From Fibrobacter sp. UWP2 (GTDB lineage Bacteria; Fibrobacterota; Fibrobacteria; Fibrobacterales; Fibrobacteraceae), in NCBI RefSeq assembly GCF_900141705.1, contig NZ_FQYM01000014.1:1-64000 (forward strand): a stretch of 64,000 nt of DNA. Direction: 5' to 3'. The position numbers were made by a program, and so were the translations under genes. This document shows, in pieces, positions 46,424-54,162 of the stretch; within the stretch, counting starts at the first letter, position 1, and each line of letters begins with the position of its first letter. Under the pieces are notes generated by a model. The model was not told the DNA's origin. It did no database searches and saw only the letters and a list, made by a program, of their open reading frames with translations.

Positions 46424-49174
46424 ATGAAAAAAATATTCGTCGCAATATTGCTTGCTGTCGTGTCCACCATGGCAGTATCTCCAACGAGAGTTGGACCCGT
46501 AAGTACTTACGGTAAACTCAAAGCTAACGGTGGCAAGCTTGTCGGTTCTTGCCCGACATACGCAAACCAGGCAGTACAGGTCAAGGGCATGAGCCTTTTC
46601 TGGAGTTCCGCTGCCGATAGCGCTCTTGCATACTACACACCGCAAGCTATGAAACTCATGGTTCAGGACATGGGCATTGAAGTGCTCCGTTTTGCCATGG
46701 GCGTCGCCGACGAAAAGTTTGATAGCCATGGCCGTTCTTACACGACCGGTGGTGCCAACGACCAGAAGGCCATGCTCAAGAAGATGGTCTACGCTGCCGT
46801 CGAAAACGACATCTACCTCATCATTGACTGGCACATCGAAAGCTCTACGGGCTTTACCAACGAAGCCAAGGAATTCTTTGAATGGGCTGCCAGCGAATTT
46901 GGCAAGACCAACAACGTGATCTTTGAAGTGTGGAACGAACCGACCGGCGATATGAATACCGTCGCTCAGCATGCTAACACGCTTATCCCAATCATTCGTA
47001 AGTACTCCGAGAACCTGATTCTCGTGGGTAGCCCCGGATGGTCCAGCCAGCCGGCAGCTTGTGCCGAAGCCGGCATTAACGACAATAACTATGCTTGCTC
47101 CCTCCACTTCTATGCGGCAACGCACCAGGTTGGCAATGGCGGCTATAACTCGTCTGCTGAATCGGCTATGGCCAAGGGTGTTCCTGTGTTCGCCTCTGAA
47201 TGGGGAACGGTTTCTGCCGACGGTAAGGGTGATCCGAACCAGGGTGCTAGCGATGCATGGAACAGCTGGATGAACCAGAACAAGGTCTCTTGGACCAACT
47301 GGTCTGCATCTGCCATTAGCGAAACATCCGCTGCATTTACGAATATCGCCATGAACGGTGGTCTAAAGTATACCGCTTCCGGAAACATCGTCAAGGGCTA
47401 TTTGGCTGGCTCTCACAACTATAAGGATTGCGGCCTCGAAAACAGCATCGGTTCCTCCTCTGCCGATAACGGTTTCTCTGAAGGCGTTGCCAATGGCGCA
47501 ACGACGAACATTATTGACGACATGGAAGACGGTGACCATTACGCATATACCTCTGGTTGGTGGTCCGCCTTTACCGATGCCAACGAAAGCGGTAAGGATG
47601 GTATTGGCAAGTCCTCCGTTACTAACGGAAAGTGGACCGATGACTTCGGTAAGGAAGTTTACGACGTCTTGATGAAGACTAGTGAACATCCCAATGCCTC
47701 CGGCAATACTTCCAAGTATGTTGTTGGCCTCGAAGGCATTGATGTCGACCAGGGCAACTACAAGTGGGATCCCTATATCACTATCAGCGTGAACCTGGCC
47801 AAGGATACTTCTGACTACAGTGCTTTCAAGAGCTGCAAGACCATCAGCTACAAGTACAAGGGTGCAGAACACCACTTCCGTGTTCAGACGTCCACGATTA
47901 CCGACTATAACTACCATTATTCCGATGCCGAAGCTTCTGACGAATGGAAGACGATTGAACTCACCATGGACATGTTCAAGCAGAACACGACCTGGGCCAA
48001 TACGACCATTGTTGGTTTGGGCACAATCCTCGACAAGACGAACCGCTTGGCATGGGAAGTGAAGTGCGCTGCCGGTTTGCCGAAGTCTGCTTGCCAGCCT
48101 GCTTACAACTATCTCTATATTGATGACGTTCGTTGCGATGGACTTTCCATCAAGGCTGTTTCTGGCAACTCCGATACTCCGACTTCCAGCAGCTCCGTGG
48201 GCGGCAACTCCTCCAGCTCTGTGGGTGGCAAGTCTTCCAGCTCTGTTGGTGGCAATACCTCCAGCTCTTCTGTGACTCCGACTTCGTCCTCTGTGGTTAC
48301 GCCGATAGTCTTGACTGCCACTCTCGATATCGATGACGTGGAAGATGGTGATGAAGTCCTCAAGACCACTGGAACCTGGTATGCCTATAACGACAGCGAA
48401 CCGGGTGGCAAGTCCTCTATCACCAATACCTACGATCCGGCTCTCCCCGGTTACGTGGTTGTGTTCCCGGGTACTGCCGACGCGACGAACGGCTCCCAGG
48501 GCTTTGTCGGCTTGACCGGCATCGTTTGGAACCAGGCCGAATACGCCGAAGCCCCGTTTGTGGCCCTTGGCCTCAACACCATGGCTGACACCTCTAAGGG
48601 TCTTGACATGAGCGCTTGCGAAGCGATCTCTTACCGCTACAAGGGCGCCGCCCACCAGTTCAAGATTCAGGATGGTCAGGTGACTGACTATGCCTACCAC
48701 TACTTCTTGAACGACGATGCCGCTGATTGGACGACGGTGGTGATGACTTGGGACAAGATTGAGCAGCCGCCTTGGACTGACGATCCGAAGGATCTGAACA
48801 AGGCTGCAATCAAGAAGATGTCTTGGGAAGTCGTTGGCTACAAGGGTTATCCCGAAATTCAGCCGAATTACAACTTCCTCTATGTGGATGACCTCAAGTG
48901 CGTCAACAAGCCGGCTGCTATCAAGGCTGCCCGTGTTGCCCAGAGCGGCATCAAGCTCGGTGTCCAGGGCGCAAAGCTGAACATCGCCCTCAACAAAACT
49001 GGCCTTGTGAAGGTGCAGATCTTCGACTTGATGGGTCACGTGGTCGAATCTCATTCCGAGAACATGACCGCCGGCATGCACCAGGTTTCCTTGGAGAACT
49101 TGACCAAGGGTAACTATGTGGTCCGCGTCATGAACGGCAGCGATGCCAAGACCGCCCGCATCTCTCTGAAGTAA
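46424..49174 (+). CDS. GH5 endoglucanase with two CBM11-like modules and T9SS-like tail
   Basis: 916 residues. Signal peptide to about residue 18. The GH5 TIM barrel (about 20-320) has IIDWHIES, acid/base Glu172 in WNEP, CSLHFYA and nucleophile Glu259 in ASEWGT. Two related beta-sandwich modules follow (about 360-575 and 620-790); both carry DDxEDGD, a Trp-rich strand, ISYKYKG or ISYRYKG and a YNYLYIDD- or YNFLYVDD-type end, like CBM11-type modules known from F. succinogenes cellulases. They are joined by a linker of SSSSVGG repeats. The last ~75 residues are a sorting-type tail ending NLTKGNYVVRV. AGAGGA precedes the ATG. Predicted to cut beta-1,4-glucan at the cell surface. Confidence 0.93.
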   Translation: MKKIFVAILLAVVSTMAVSPTRVGPVSTYGKLKANGGKLVGSCPTYANQAVQVKGMSLFWSSAADSALAYYTPQAMKLMVQDMGIEVLRFAMGVADEKFDSHGRSYTTGGANDQKAMLKKMVYAAVENDIYLIIDWHIESSTGFTNEAKEFFEWAASEFGKTNNVIFEVWNEPTGDMNTVAQHANTLIPIIRKYSENLILVGSPGWSSQPAACAEAGINDNNYACSLHFYAATHQVGNGGYNSSAESAMAKGVPVFASEWGTVSADGKGDPNQGASDAWNSWMNQNKVSWTNWSASAISETSAAFTNIAMNGGLKYTASGNIVKGYLAGSHNYKDCGLENSIGSSSADNGFSEGVANGATTNIIDDMEDGDHYAYTSGWWSAFTDANESGKDGIGKSSVTNGKWTDDFGKEVYDVLMKTSEHPNASGNTSKYVVGLEGIDVDQGNYKWDPYITISVNLAKDTSDYSAFKSCKTISYKYKGAEHHFRVQTSTITDYNYHYSDAEASDEWKTIELTMDMFKQNTTWANTTIVGLGTILDKTNRLAWEVKCAAGLPKSACQPAYNYLYIDDVRCDGLSIKAVSGNSDTPTSSSSVGGNSSSSVGGKSSSSVGGNTSSSSVTPTSSSVVTPIVLTATLDIDDVEDGDEVLKTTGTWYAYNDSEPGGKSSITNTYDPALPGYVVVFPGTADATNGSQGFVGLTGIVWNQAEYAEAPFVALGLNTMADTSKGLDMSACEAISYRYKGAAHQFKIQDGQVTDYAYHYFLNDDAADWTTVVMTWDKIEQPPWTDDPKDLNKAAIKKMSWEVVGYKGYPEIQPNYNFLYVDDLKCVNKPAAIKAARVAQSGIKLGVQGAKLNIALNKTGLVKVQIFDLMGHVVESHSENMTAGMHQVSLENLTKGNYVVRVMNGSDAKTARISLK

Positions 49175-49193
49175 GGTTTTCTAACCATCAAAA

Positions 49194-49227
49194 AACGCCT
49201 CGGACAAATGTCCGGGGCGTTTTTTTT
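49194..49227. terminator. Bidirectional terminator
   Basis: 13-bp AACGCCTCGGACA/TGTCCGGGGCGTT stem with A and T runs on both sides. Serves the GH5 gene and tgt. Confidence 0.92.
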
Positions 49228-49274
49228 GTAAGCATCAAAGGACAGTCACGCCCGCAGCTCGCTGCGGCAACGCT

Positions 49275-50426
49275 TTATTGCAGGTCCCGCTGCAGTATTT
49301 CGCACTGCACCTTCGACCATTCCTCGAAGGTGTCGTCGGCAATGTGCTTGCGCGCCTCGTCCATCAAATGCAAATAGAAGTGCAGGTTGTGGATGGTGGC
49401 GAGCGTCATCGCGAGCATTTCGCCCGCGTGGTGTAGGTGGCGCAGGTAGGCACGGCTAAAGTTCTTGCAGCAGTAGCAGTCGCAGTTCGGGTCAACGGGC
49501 TTGTCGAGCTCCTCGGCATGACGGGCCGCCTTGTAGCGGAGCACGCCTTCGCTTGTGAAGAGCATGCCGTTGCGGGCGTTGCGGCTCGGCATCACGCAGT
49601 CGCACATGTCCACGCCGCGACTAATGAGTTCCAGCAAATTCCACGGGGTGCCCACACCCATCACGTAGCGGGCGTGGTCCTTGGGCATGTAGTCGGTGCA
49701 GTAGTCTGCAATCTCGTACATGGTCTCGGTGGGCTCGCCTACCGAGAGCCCGCCGAGTGCGTAGCCGTCGGGGCCTGTGCCGCCGGGACCCGCTTCTGCA
49801 ATGCGCTCGATGGCTTCCTTGCGCAGGTTCTTGTGCATCCCGCCCTGGATAATGCCAAAGAACTGCTGGTCGTACCCGTGAATAGGCGGGTGCTCGGCAA
49901 GCCATTCCATGGCTTCGCGGGTCCACTTGAGCGTAAAGTTCAGGCTGTGTTCCGCTTCCTTTGCGGTACTCGGGAATGGAGTGCATTCGTCGAACGCCAT
50001 GATGATGTCGGCGCCGATTTCTCGCTGGGCGTTCATCACGCTTGCGGGGCTAAAAAAGTGCTTGGATCCGTCCAGGTGGCTGCGGAATTCCACGCCCTCG
50101 GGCTTGATCTTTCGCAGTTCCTTGAGGCTCCACACCTGGAATCCGCCACTGTCGGTAAGTACCGGGCCGTCCCACCCCATGAACTTGTGGACGCCGCCCG
50201 CCTTGGCGATCAAGGGCGTTCCCGGACGCAGGTACAGGTGGTACGTGTTTGCCAAAATGATTTGCGCGTGCACGTCGTGGATCTGCTGCGGGGTGAGCCC
50301 CTTGACGGTCGCTTCCGTGCCCACGGGCATAAAGATGGGCGTCTGGATGTCGCCGTGGTCCGTGTGCAAAATGCCGAGGCGCGCCTTGGACTTTGTGGAG
50401 GTCTTTAAAAGTTCGAAACGGTTCAT
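49275..50426 (-). CDS. tgt: tRNA-guanine transglycosylase
   Basis: 383 residues. Exchanges G34 for preQ1 in tRNAs with GUN anticodons. TDSGGFQVWS holds the general-base Asp, FGIIQGGMH follows, and the GVDMCDCVMPSRNARNG segment holds the nucleophile Asp. The zinc site is CDCYCC...H near the C-terminus. The start is the ATG giving MNRFELL; the longer frame runs back through the tRNA terminator and is rejected. It lies downstream of tRNA-Leu copy 1 but is separated from it by a terminator. Confidence 0.96.
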   Translation of the reverse strand: MNRFELLKTSTKSKARLGILHTDHGDIQTPIFMPVGTEATVKGLTPQQIHDVHAQIILANTYHLYLRPGTPLIAKAGGVHKFMGWDGPVLTDSGGFQVWSLKELRKIKPEGVEFRSHLDGSKHFFSPASVMNAQREIGADIIMAFDECTPFPSTAKEAEHSLNFTLKWTREAMEWLAEHPPIHGYDQQFFGIIQGGMHKNLRKEAIERIAEAGPGGTGPDGYALGGLSVGEPTETMYEIADYCTDYMPKDHARYVMGVGTPWNLLELISRGVDMCDCVMPSRNARNGMLFTSEGVLRYKAARHAEELDKPVDPNCDCYCCKNFSRAYLRHLHHAGEMLAMTLATIHNLHFYLHLMDEARKHIADDTFEEWSKVQCEILQRDLQ

Positions 50427-50442
50427 ATTTTTGGGCAAAATA

Positions 50443-50477
50443 TAAAAAAAGAAAACCCAGCCTTTCAGCTGGGTTTC
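50443..50477 (-). terminator. Terminator after tRNA-Leu copy 1
   Basis: On the minus strand: AAACCCAGC/GCTGGGTTT stem followed by a T-rich run, directly after the tRNA. Confidence 0.85.
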
Positions 50478-50480
50478 TTC

Positions 50481-50564
50481 TGCGGTCGGACAGACTTGAA
50501 CTGTCATGAGATCGCTCCCACTAGCACCTCAAGCTAGCGTGTCTACCAATTCCACCACGACCGC
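50481..50564 (-). tRNA. tRNA-Leu (GAG), copy 1
   Basis: 84 bases without encoded CCA. Acceptor stem GCGGTCG/CGACCGC with discriminator A. Anticodon stem CTAGC/GCTAG with loop TTGAGGT, giving anticodon GAG. A long variable arm with GCGA loop and the T arm GTTCAAGTC make it a class II leucine tRNA. Nearly identical to the copy at 52190-52273; the differences I see lie in the variable arm. Confidence 0.95.
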
Positions 50565-50652
50565 GTAGTCCTTAATGGAACGGCTCAAATTTAGTTTGAT
50601 TCGCCTCGTTTGTAAAGGGGTCAGGGCTGTTTTTTTTATAAAAAAGGTGAAA

Positions 50653-50697
50653 ACTCATTTCACATTCCACATTTCACATCTCACACTACACATTTTC
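50653..50697. repeat. CACATTTCACA-type low-complexity tract
   Basis: About 45 bases of CACAT, TTCACA and CTCACA units overlapping the last codons of murD. A related tract lies on the other side of murD at 52086-52131. Confidence 0.65.
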
Positions 50698-52029
50698 CAC
50701 CAGCTTGTCGAACACCTGCCCGCGGACCTTGTAGTTCTTAAAGAGGCCAAAACTGGCGCAGGCGGGGCTCATGATCACGGAGCCGCCTTTCCCGATTTTG
50801 AGGCTGTCGGCAAATGCCTCCTCCAGGTTGGGGAAGATGGTTGCCGGTACAAGCGTCTTGTCGAGCCCGGCCTGTGCGAGTGACTCGAGCATGCGCTCGG
50901 CGGTGGCGCCAATCAGGGCGATGCGCTTCAGGTTCGGGCGTTCCTTCACCAGCAGGTTCGAGAGCTCGGTGAAGTCGGCGTTCTTTTCGGAACCGCCCAA
51001 AATGAGGGCGAAGGGGCGCTTCATGCTCGCGGTCGCGGCGATGGTCGCGTCGGGTCGGGTGGCGTAGCTGTCGTTGTAGAACTCGATGCCGTTTTTTTCT
51101 CCCTTGAATTCCATGCGGAAGGGAAGCGTCTCGTAGCTCTGGAGTGACTCGAAGGCGTCATGGACGCTCACGCCCAGTGCGGTGCAGGCAAGCGTCGCTG
51201 CGGCCATGTTCTCGAGCTGGTAGAGCCCGCGCACCTTGCAGGAGGAAAGGTCCAGGGTCTCGCCGCCGATGGCGAGGGTCGGTCCCTCGATTATGGCGTC
51301 GCCGTTTGCGTAGCTTACCGAGAGCTTTTTACCTGCGGGCGATTCGCTTGCGATTTTTGCCGTCGGGTCGGCGTCTTTCAGGTACACGCAGGTGCCGCTT
51401 CGTTTTTGCCAGCGTACCAGGTTCGCCTTGGCGTCACGGTATTCCTCCACGCTCTTGTGCCAGTCCAAATGCTCGGTCGAAACTCGCAGCACCACGCCCA
51501 CGTCGGGCGAAACCGAGAGCGTCATCAACTGAAAACTCGAAAGCTCCAGAATGCTAATGCGGTCCGGGGTCTCGTCCTCGAGCAGGTCGAGCGCCGGCAC
51601 GCCAAAGTTCCCGCCAATCGCGTTATTTTTGCCACACTTGTCCAAAATGTGGCTAATCATGCTCACGGTGCTCCCCTTGCCGAGGGTGCCCGTGACGCCC
51701 ACGGTCGCGACCGATTTAGTTTGTTCTAAAAACAACTGAATCTGGCTCGTCATGAGCCCGCCGTTCATCTGGAACTTGAAAAGCTCTTGGCTCATTGGGT
51801 AGACCCCTGCCGAGCGCACCACCGTGACGCAGTCCTTGAGCCCGTCCAGGTAGCCTTCGCCGCTGAACGTCGTCACGTTCACGCCCGCAGGGACATCTGG
51901 GAGTGTCACCGGGTTCTTGTCCATCACGACAATTTCCTTGATGCCTTCACGGACTAGGTACTTGAACGTGCTTTGGCCTTCGACGCCAAAGCCCAAAACT
52001 CCAACCGGTGCGACTAAAGTATTCTGCAT
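50686..52029 (-). CDS. murD: UDP-N-acetylmuramoylalanine-D-glutamate ligase
   Basis: 447 residues. Adds D-Glu to UDP-MurNAc-Ala in peptidoglycan synthesis. N-terminal Rossmann part GVLGFGVEGQST; central ATPase with GVTGTLGKGST; ELSSFQL and STEHLDWH for the second metal and carbamylated-Lys region; FYNDSYATRPDAT; and MSPACASFGLFKNYKVRGQVF, the MurD-specific C-terminus. The P-loop is odd: GTLGKGST has an extra Gly relative to GTNGKST of ordinary MurD and resembles FolC. It stands alone rather than in a dcw cluster, flanked by two tRNA-Leu genes. Confidence 0.93.
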   Translation of the reverse strand: MQNTLVAPVGVLGFGVEGQSTFKYLVREGIKEIVVMDKNPVTLPDVPAGVNVTTFSGEGYLDGLKDCVTVVRSAGVYPMSQELFKFQMNGGLMTSQIQLFLEQTKSVATVGVTGTLGKGSTVSMISHILDKCGKNNAIGGNFGVPALDLLEDETPDRISILELSSFQLMTLSVSPDVGVVLRVSTEHLDWHKSVEEYRDAKANLVRWQKRSGTCVYLKDADPTAKIASESPAGKKLSVSYANGDAIIEGPTLAIGGETLDLSSCKVRGLYQLENMAAATLACTALGVSVHDAFESLQSYETLPFRMEFKGEKNGIEFYNDSYATRPDATIAATASMKRPFALILGGSEKNADFTELSNLLVKERPNLKRIALIGATAERMLESLAQAGLDKTLVPATIFPNLEEAFADSLKIGKGGSVIMSPACASFGLFKNYKVRGQVFDKLVENV

Positions 52030-52085
52030 AAAAACCTCTGAAAAAAAGTAGAAAACGGTGTATAATGTGGAATGACAAATGACAA

Positions 52086-52131
52086 ATTAAATATCACACA
52101 TCTCACACTTCACATCACACATCTCACATTA
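52086..52131. repeat. CACATTTCACA-type low-complexity tract
   Basis: Units such as CACACATCTCACACTTCACAT between murD and tRNA-Leu copy 2, next to a short AATGACAA/AATGACAAAT duplication at about 52071. Confidence 0.65.
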
Positions 52132-52150
52132 TTTTTTTTGTGCCTATGGC

Positions 52151-52181
52151 AAAAAAAATCCGCCCCGCAAGGCAGGGAGGA
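52151..52181 (-). terminator. Terminator after tRNA-Leu copy 2
   Basis: On the minus strand: TCCTCCCTGC/GCGGGGCGGA stem with one mismatch, short loop, eight T. Ends the tpiA-secG-tRNA unit. Confidence 0.8.
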
Positions 52182-52189
52182 CTTTCTAA

Positions 52190-52273
52190 TGCGGTCGGAC
52201 AGACTTGAACTGTCATGAGATTGCTCTCACTAGCACCTCAAGCTAGCGTGTCTACCAATTCCACCACGACCGC
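52190..52273 (-). tRNA. tRNA-Leu (GAG), copy 2
   Basis: 84 bases, same acceptor, D, anticodon (GAG) and T arms as copy 1. The variable arm reads TGAGA-GCAA-TCTCA, a perfect stem, where copy 1 has a G-U pair. It lies 30 bases downstream of secG on the same strand, matching the secG-leuU (tRNA-Leu GAG) order of E. coli, so it is probably transcribed from the secG operon. Confidence 0.95.
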
Positions 52274-52303
52274 AGGTCCGCGGACATTAAGTCCGCTTAA
52301 ACC

Positions 52304-52735
52304 TTACTCTGCGGGGGCAGCCGGGACTTCGGCAGCCGGTGCGGCTGGAGCTTCAGCAGCGGGGGCTGCTTCGGCGGGAGCCACGTTCTCGGCAGGGGCG
52401 TTGAACGCACCCGGGAGAACCGGGGCTTCTACGGGCTGCTGTTGGGCTGCGTTTTCGCGGGTTGCCTTCTGCATGGCGGATTCTTCAACGGCCTGGTCCT
52501 GCTTGGCGGTAATGAGGCCAAGAGCAAAGACCACGATGAAGAACACCACGGCAACGCCACGGGTCAACTTCTGGATGAAAGTCGCTGCGCCAGCGGTGGA
52601 GAATGCCGATTGAGATGTCATTCCACCGAGACCTGCGAGGCCGCCCATCTTGTCGTTCTGCACGAGAACGAGCAGCATGAGGAACAAGCAGAGGAAAACG
52701 TGGACAACGATGAGTACCCAAAAAAGAGTTGCCAT
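52304..52735 (-). CDS. secG: Preprotein translocase subunit SecG
   Basis: 143 residues. Two membrane helices (about 4-22 and 55-75) flank the conserved LVLVQNDKMGGLAGLGG loop, diagnostic of SecG, the accessory subunit of SecYEG. The C-terminal ~60 residues are an Ala/Pro/Glu tail of variable sequence (AAPAAEAPAAP), longer than in E. coli and probably disordered. It follows tpiA by about 40 bases, a common order, and precedes tRNA-Leu copy 2. Confidence 0.95.
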   Translation of the reverse strand: MATLFWVLIVVHVFLCLFLMLLVLVQNDKMGGLAGLGGMTSQSAFSTAGAATFIQKLTRGVAVVFFIVVFALGLITAKQDQAVEESAMQKATRENAAQQQPVEAPVLPGAFNAPAENVAPAEAAPAAEAPAAPAAEVPAAPAE

Positions 52736-52776
52736 GTGACGATCCTTTTTTAAAGTTAAAGTTTAAACCGAACCTA

Positions 52777-53538
52777 TTACTTGGCTTCGGCGGCGTCGAT
52801 GATTTCCTTGAAGGTGTTGGCCTTGAGACCGGCACCGCCAATGAGACCGCCATCGATGTCCTTCTGGGCGAGGAGGCCGGCAGCGTTGGCGCCCTTCATG
52901 GAGCCACCGTACTGGATGCGCATGCCTTCGGCAACGGCTTCGCCGTAGATTTCCTTGACCACAGAGCGGACAAAAGCCTGGGTGTCTTCGGCCTGTTCGT
53001 CGGTGGCGGTCACGCCGGTACCGATGGCCCAAACCGGTTCGTAAGCGAGCACGCACTTGGCAGCGTCTTCGGCGGAGACGTCCTTGAAAGCGCCCTTGAC
53101 CTGGGTGCTGAGCACGGCTTCGAGCTTACCGCCGTTGCGTTCGTCGAGGGTTTCACCGATGCAGATGATCGGCTTGATGCCTGCTTCGAGGGTCTTCTTG
53201 ACCTTGAGGTTCACGGTTTCGTCAGTTTCGTGGAAGTACTGGCGCTGTTCGGAGTGGCCGATGATGATGTATTCGGCGCCGATTTCCTTGACCATGTCAA
53301 CGGAGACCTTGCCGGTGAATGCGCCCTGGTCCTTCCAGTGGATGTCCTGGATGGCGAGCTTCACGTTGGTGCCCTTGATCACGTCGGCGACCTTGGCGGC
53401 GGCGAGGTAGGTCGGAGCGATGACCACTTCGGTCTTCTTCACGTCCTTGACGGCTTCAACGATATCCTTAGCGAGCTGAACGCTTTCGCTAACGGTCTTG
53501 TTCATCTTCCAGTTACCAGCAATGATGTACTGACGCAT
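52777..53538 (-). CDS. tpiA: Triosephosphate isomerase
   Basis: 253 residues, normal length. Interconverts dihydroxyacetone phosphate and glyceraldehyde 3-phosphate. AGNWKMNKT (catalytic Lys), IIIGHSEQRQYF (catalytic His), AYEPVWAIGTG (catalytic Glu and start of loop 6) and QYGGSMKGANA are all intact. ATG 53538 has GGAG seven bases upstream; the longer frame is rejected. Confidence 0.97.
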   Translation of the reverse strand: MRQYIIAGNWKMNKTVSESVQLAKDIVEAVKDVKKTEVVIAPTYLAAAKVADVIKGTNVKLAIQDIHWKDQGAFTGKVSVDMVKEIGAEYIIIGHSEQRQYFHETDETVNLKVKKTLEAGIKPIICIGETLDERNGGKLEAVLSTQVKGAFKDVSAEDAAKCVLAYEPVWAIGTGVTATDEQAEDTQAFVRSVVKEIYGEAVAEGMRIQYGGSMKGANAAGLLAQKDIDGGLIGGAGLKANTFKEIIDAAEAK

Positions 53539-53584
53539 GATTAACTCCTTGAGAGGTTTAAAATTTAACGGGCGTAAATATAGC

Positions 53585-53615
53585 AAAAAAGCCGCCTTTG
53601 GGAAGGAGGCTTTTG
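53585..53615 (-). terminator. Terminator between the lipoprotein gene and tpiA
   Basis: On the minus strand: AAGCCTCCTT/AAGGCGGCTT stem with one mismatch, CCCA loop, T run. Confidence 0.82.
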
Positions 53616-53636
53616 CTTGTCTAACCCGGAATTAGG

Positions 53637-54080
53637 CTAGTTGTAGTTGCTGGAACGGCTCGAGGTCGGGGCCGGGGAGCCGCCGTAGCGGTCGCCCTCG
53701 ATCTTGTCGAGGATCCATTCGCCTTCGTAGCCCTTCAAACGGGCGGTATCGGGGTGCTTCCAGATGAGGCGGGTGATGAGCTTGCCTTCACGGGTGTAGT
53801 ATTCCCAAATGCTCTGCTCGTCGTTCGAGGTCTCGTGGTCAGGGGGGCCCCAAAGGAGGTTCACCATGTCATTGGTCATGCCTTCTTCAATGTAGCCTTG
53901 CTTAAAGACGTCCTTGAGGCGCTTGTCAATGCCCATGCTTTCTTTTACAACGAAGTATTCGCGTTCAAATTCCTTGCGACCTTCGCCACGTTCGATAAGA
54001 ATCGGGGAAGAATAACGGCTTGCGCAACTCCAGAACAGCATGGCGCTGAGGGCGAGCAGGCACAGGTGAGGGATTTTCAT
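53637..54080 (-). CDS. Small BamE/SmpA-like lipoprotein
   Basis: 147 residues. The signal peptide ends in FWSC (Cys19). The mature part contains EEGMTNDMVNLLWGPPDHE followed by IWEYYTREGKLI. This is the pattern of SmpA/OmlA (BamE-like) domains: G-M-T-x-x-x-V-x-x-L-x-G-x-P and then an aromatic strand. BamE assists outer-membrane protein assembly, but the domain also occurs in unrelated lipoproteins, so the role is uncertain. It ends in a Ser/Asn-rich tail. Confidence 0.7.
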   Translation of the reverse strand: MKIPHLCLLALSAMLFWSCASRYSSPILIERGEGRKEFEREYFVVKESMGIDKRLKDVFKQGYIEEGMTNDMVNLLWGPPDHETSNDEQSIWEYYTREGKLITRLIWKHPDTARLKGYEGEWILDKIEGDRYGGSPAPTSSRSSNYN

Positions 54081-54162
54081 ATGGTCTCCTTGAGATTTAG
54101 ATGCTCACAAAATAAGAATTTATCATGCAAGTGGGGGAATATTTTTTAGATTTTACACTGAA

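Noticed and set aside
48180..48300. CRISPR-like or minisatellite repeat in the GH5 gene
   Set aside because: The repeats are codons for an SSSSVGG linker within one reading frame; no spacers or cas genes.
45542..49081. Two long minus-strand open frames (about 527 and 572 codons)
   Set aside because: Shadows of the pectate lyase and GH5 genes; composition is that of reverse-translated secreted enzymes.
50686..52029. Annotation as folylpolyglutamate synthase because of the GKGS loop
   Set aside because: The N-terminal Rossmann part, DSYATRPDAT and the SPACASF-type C-terminus are MurD-specific.
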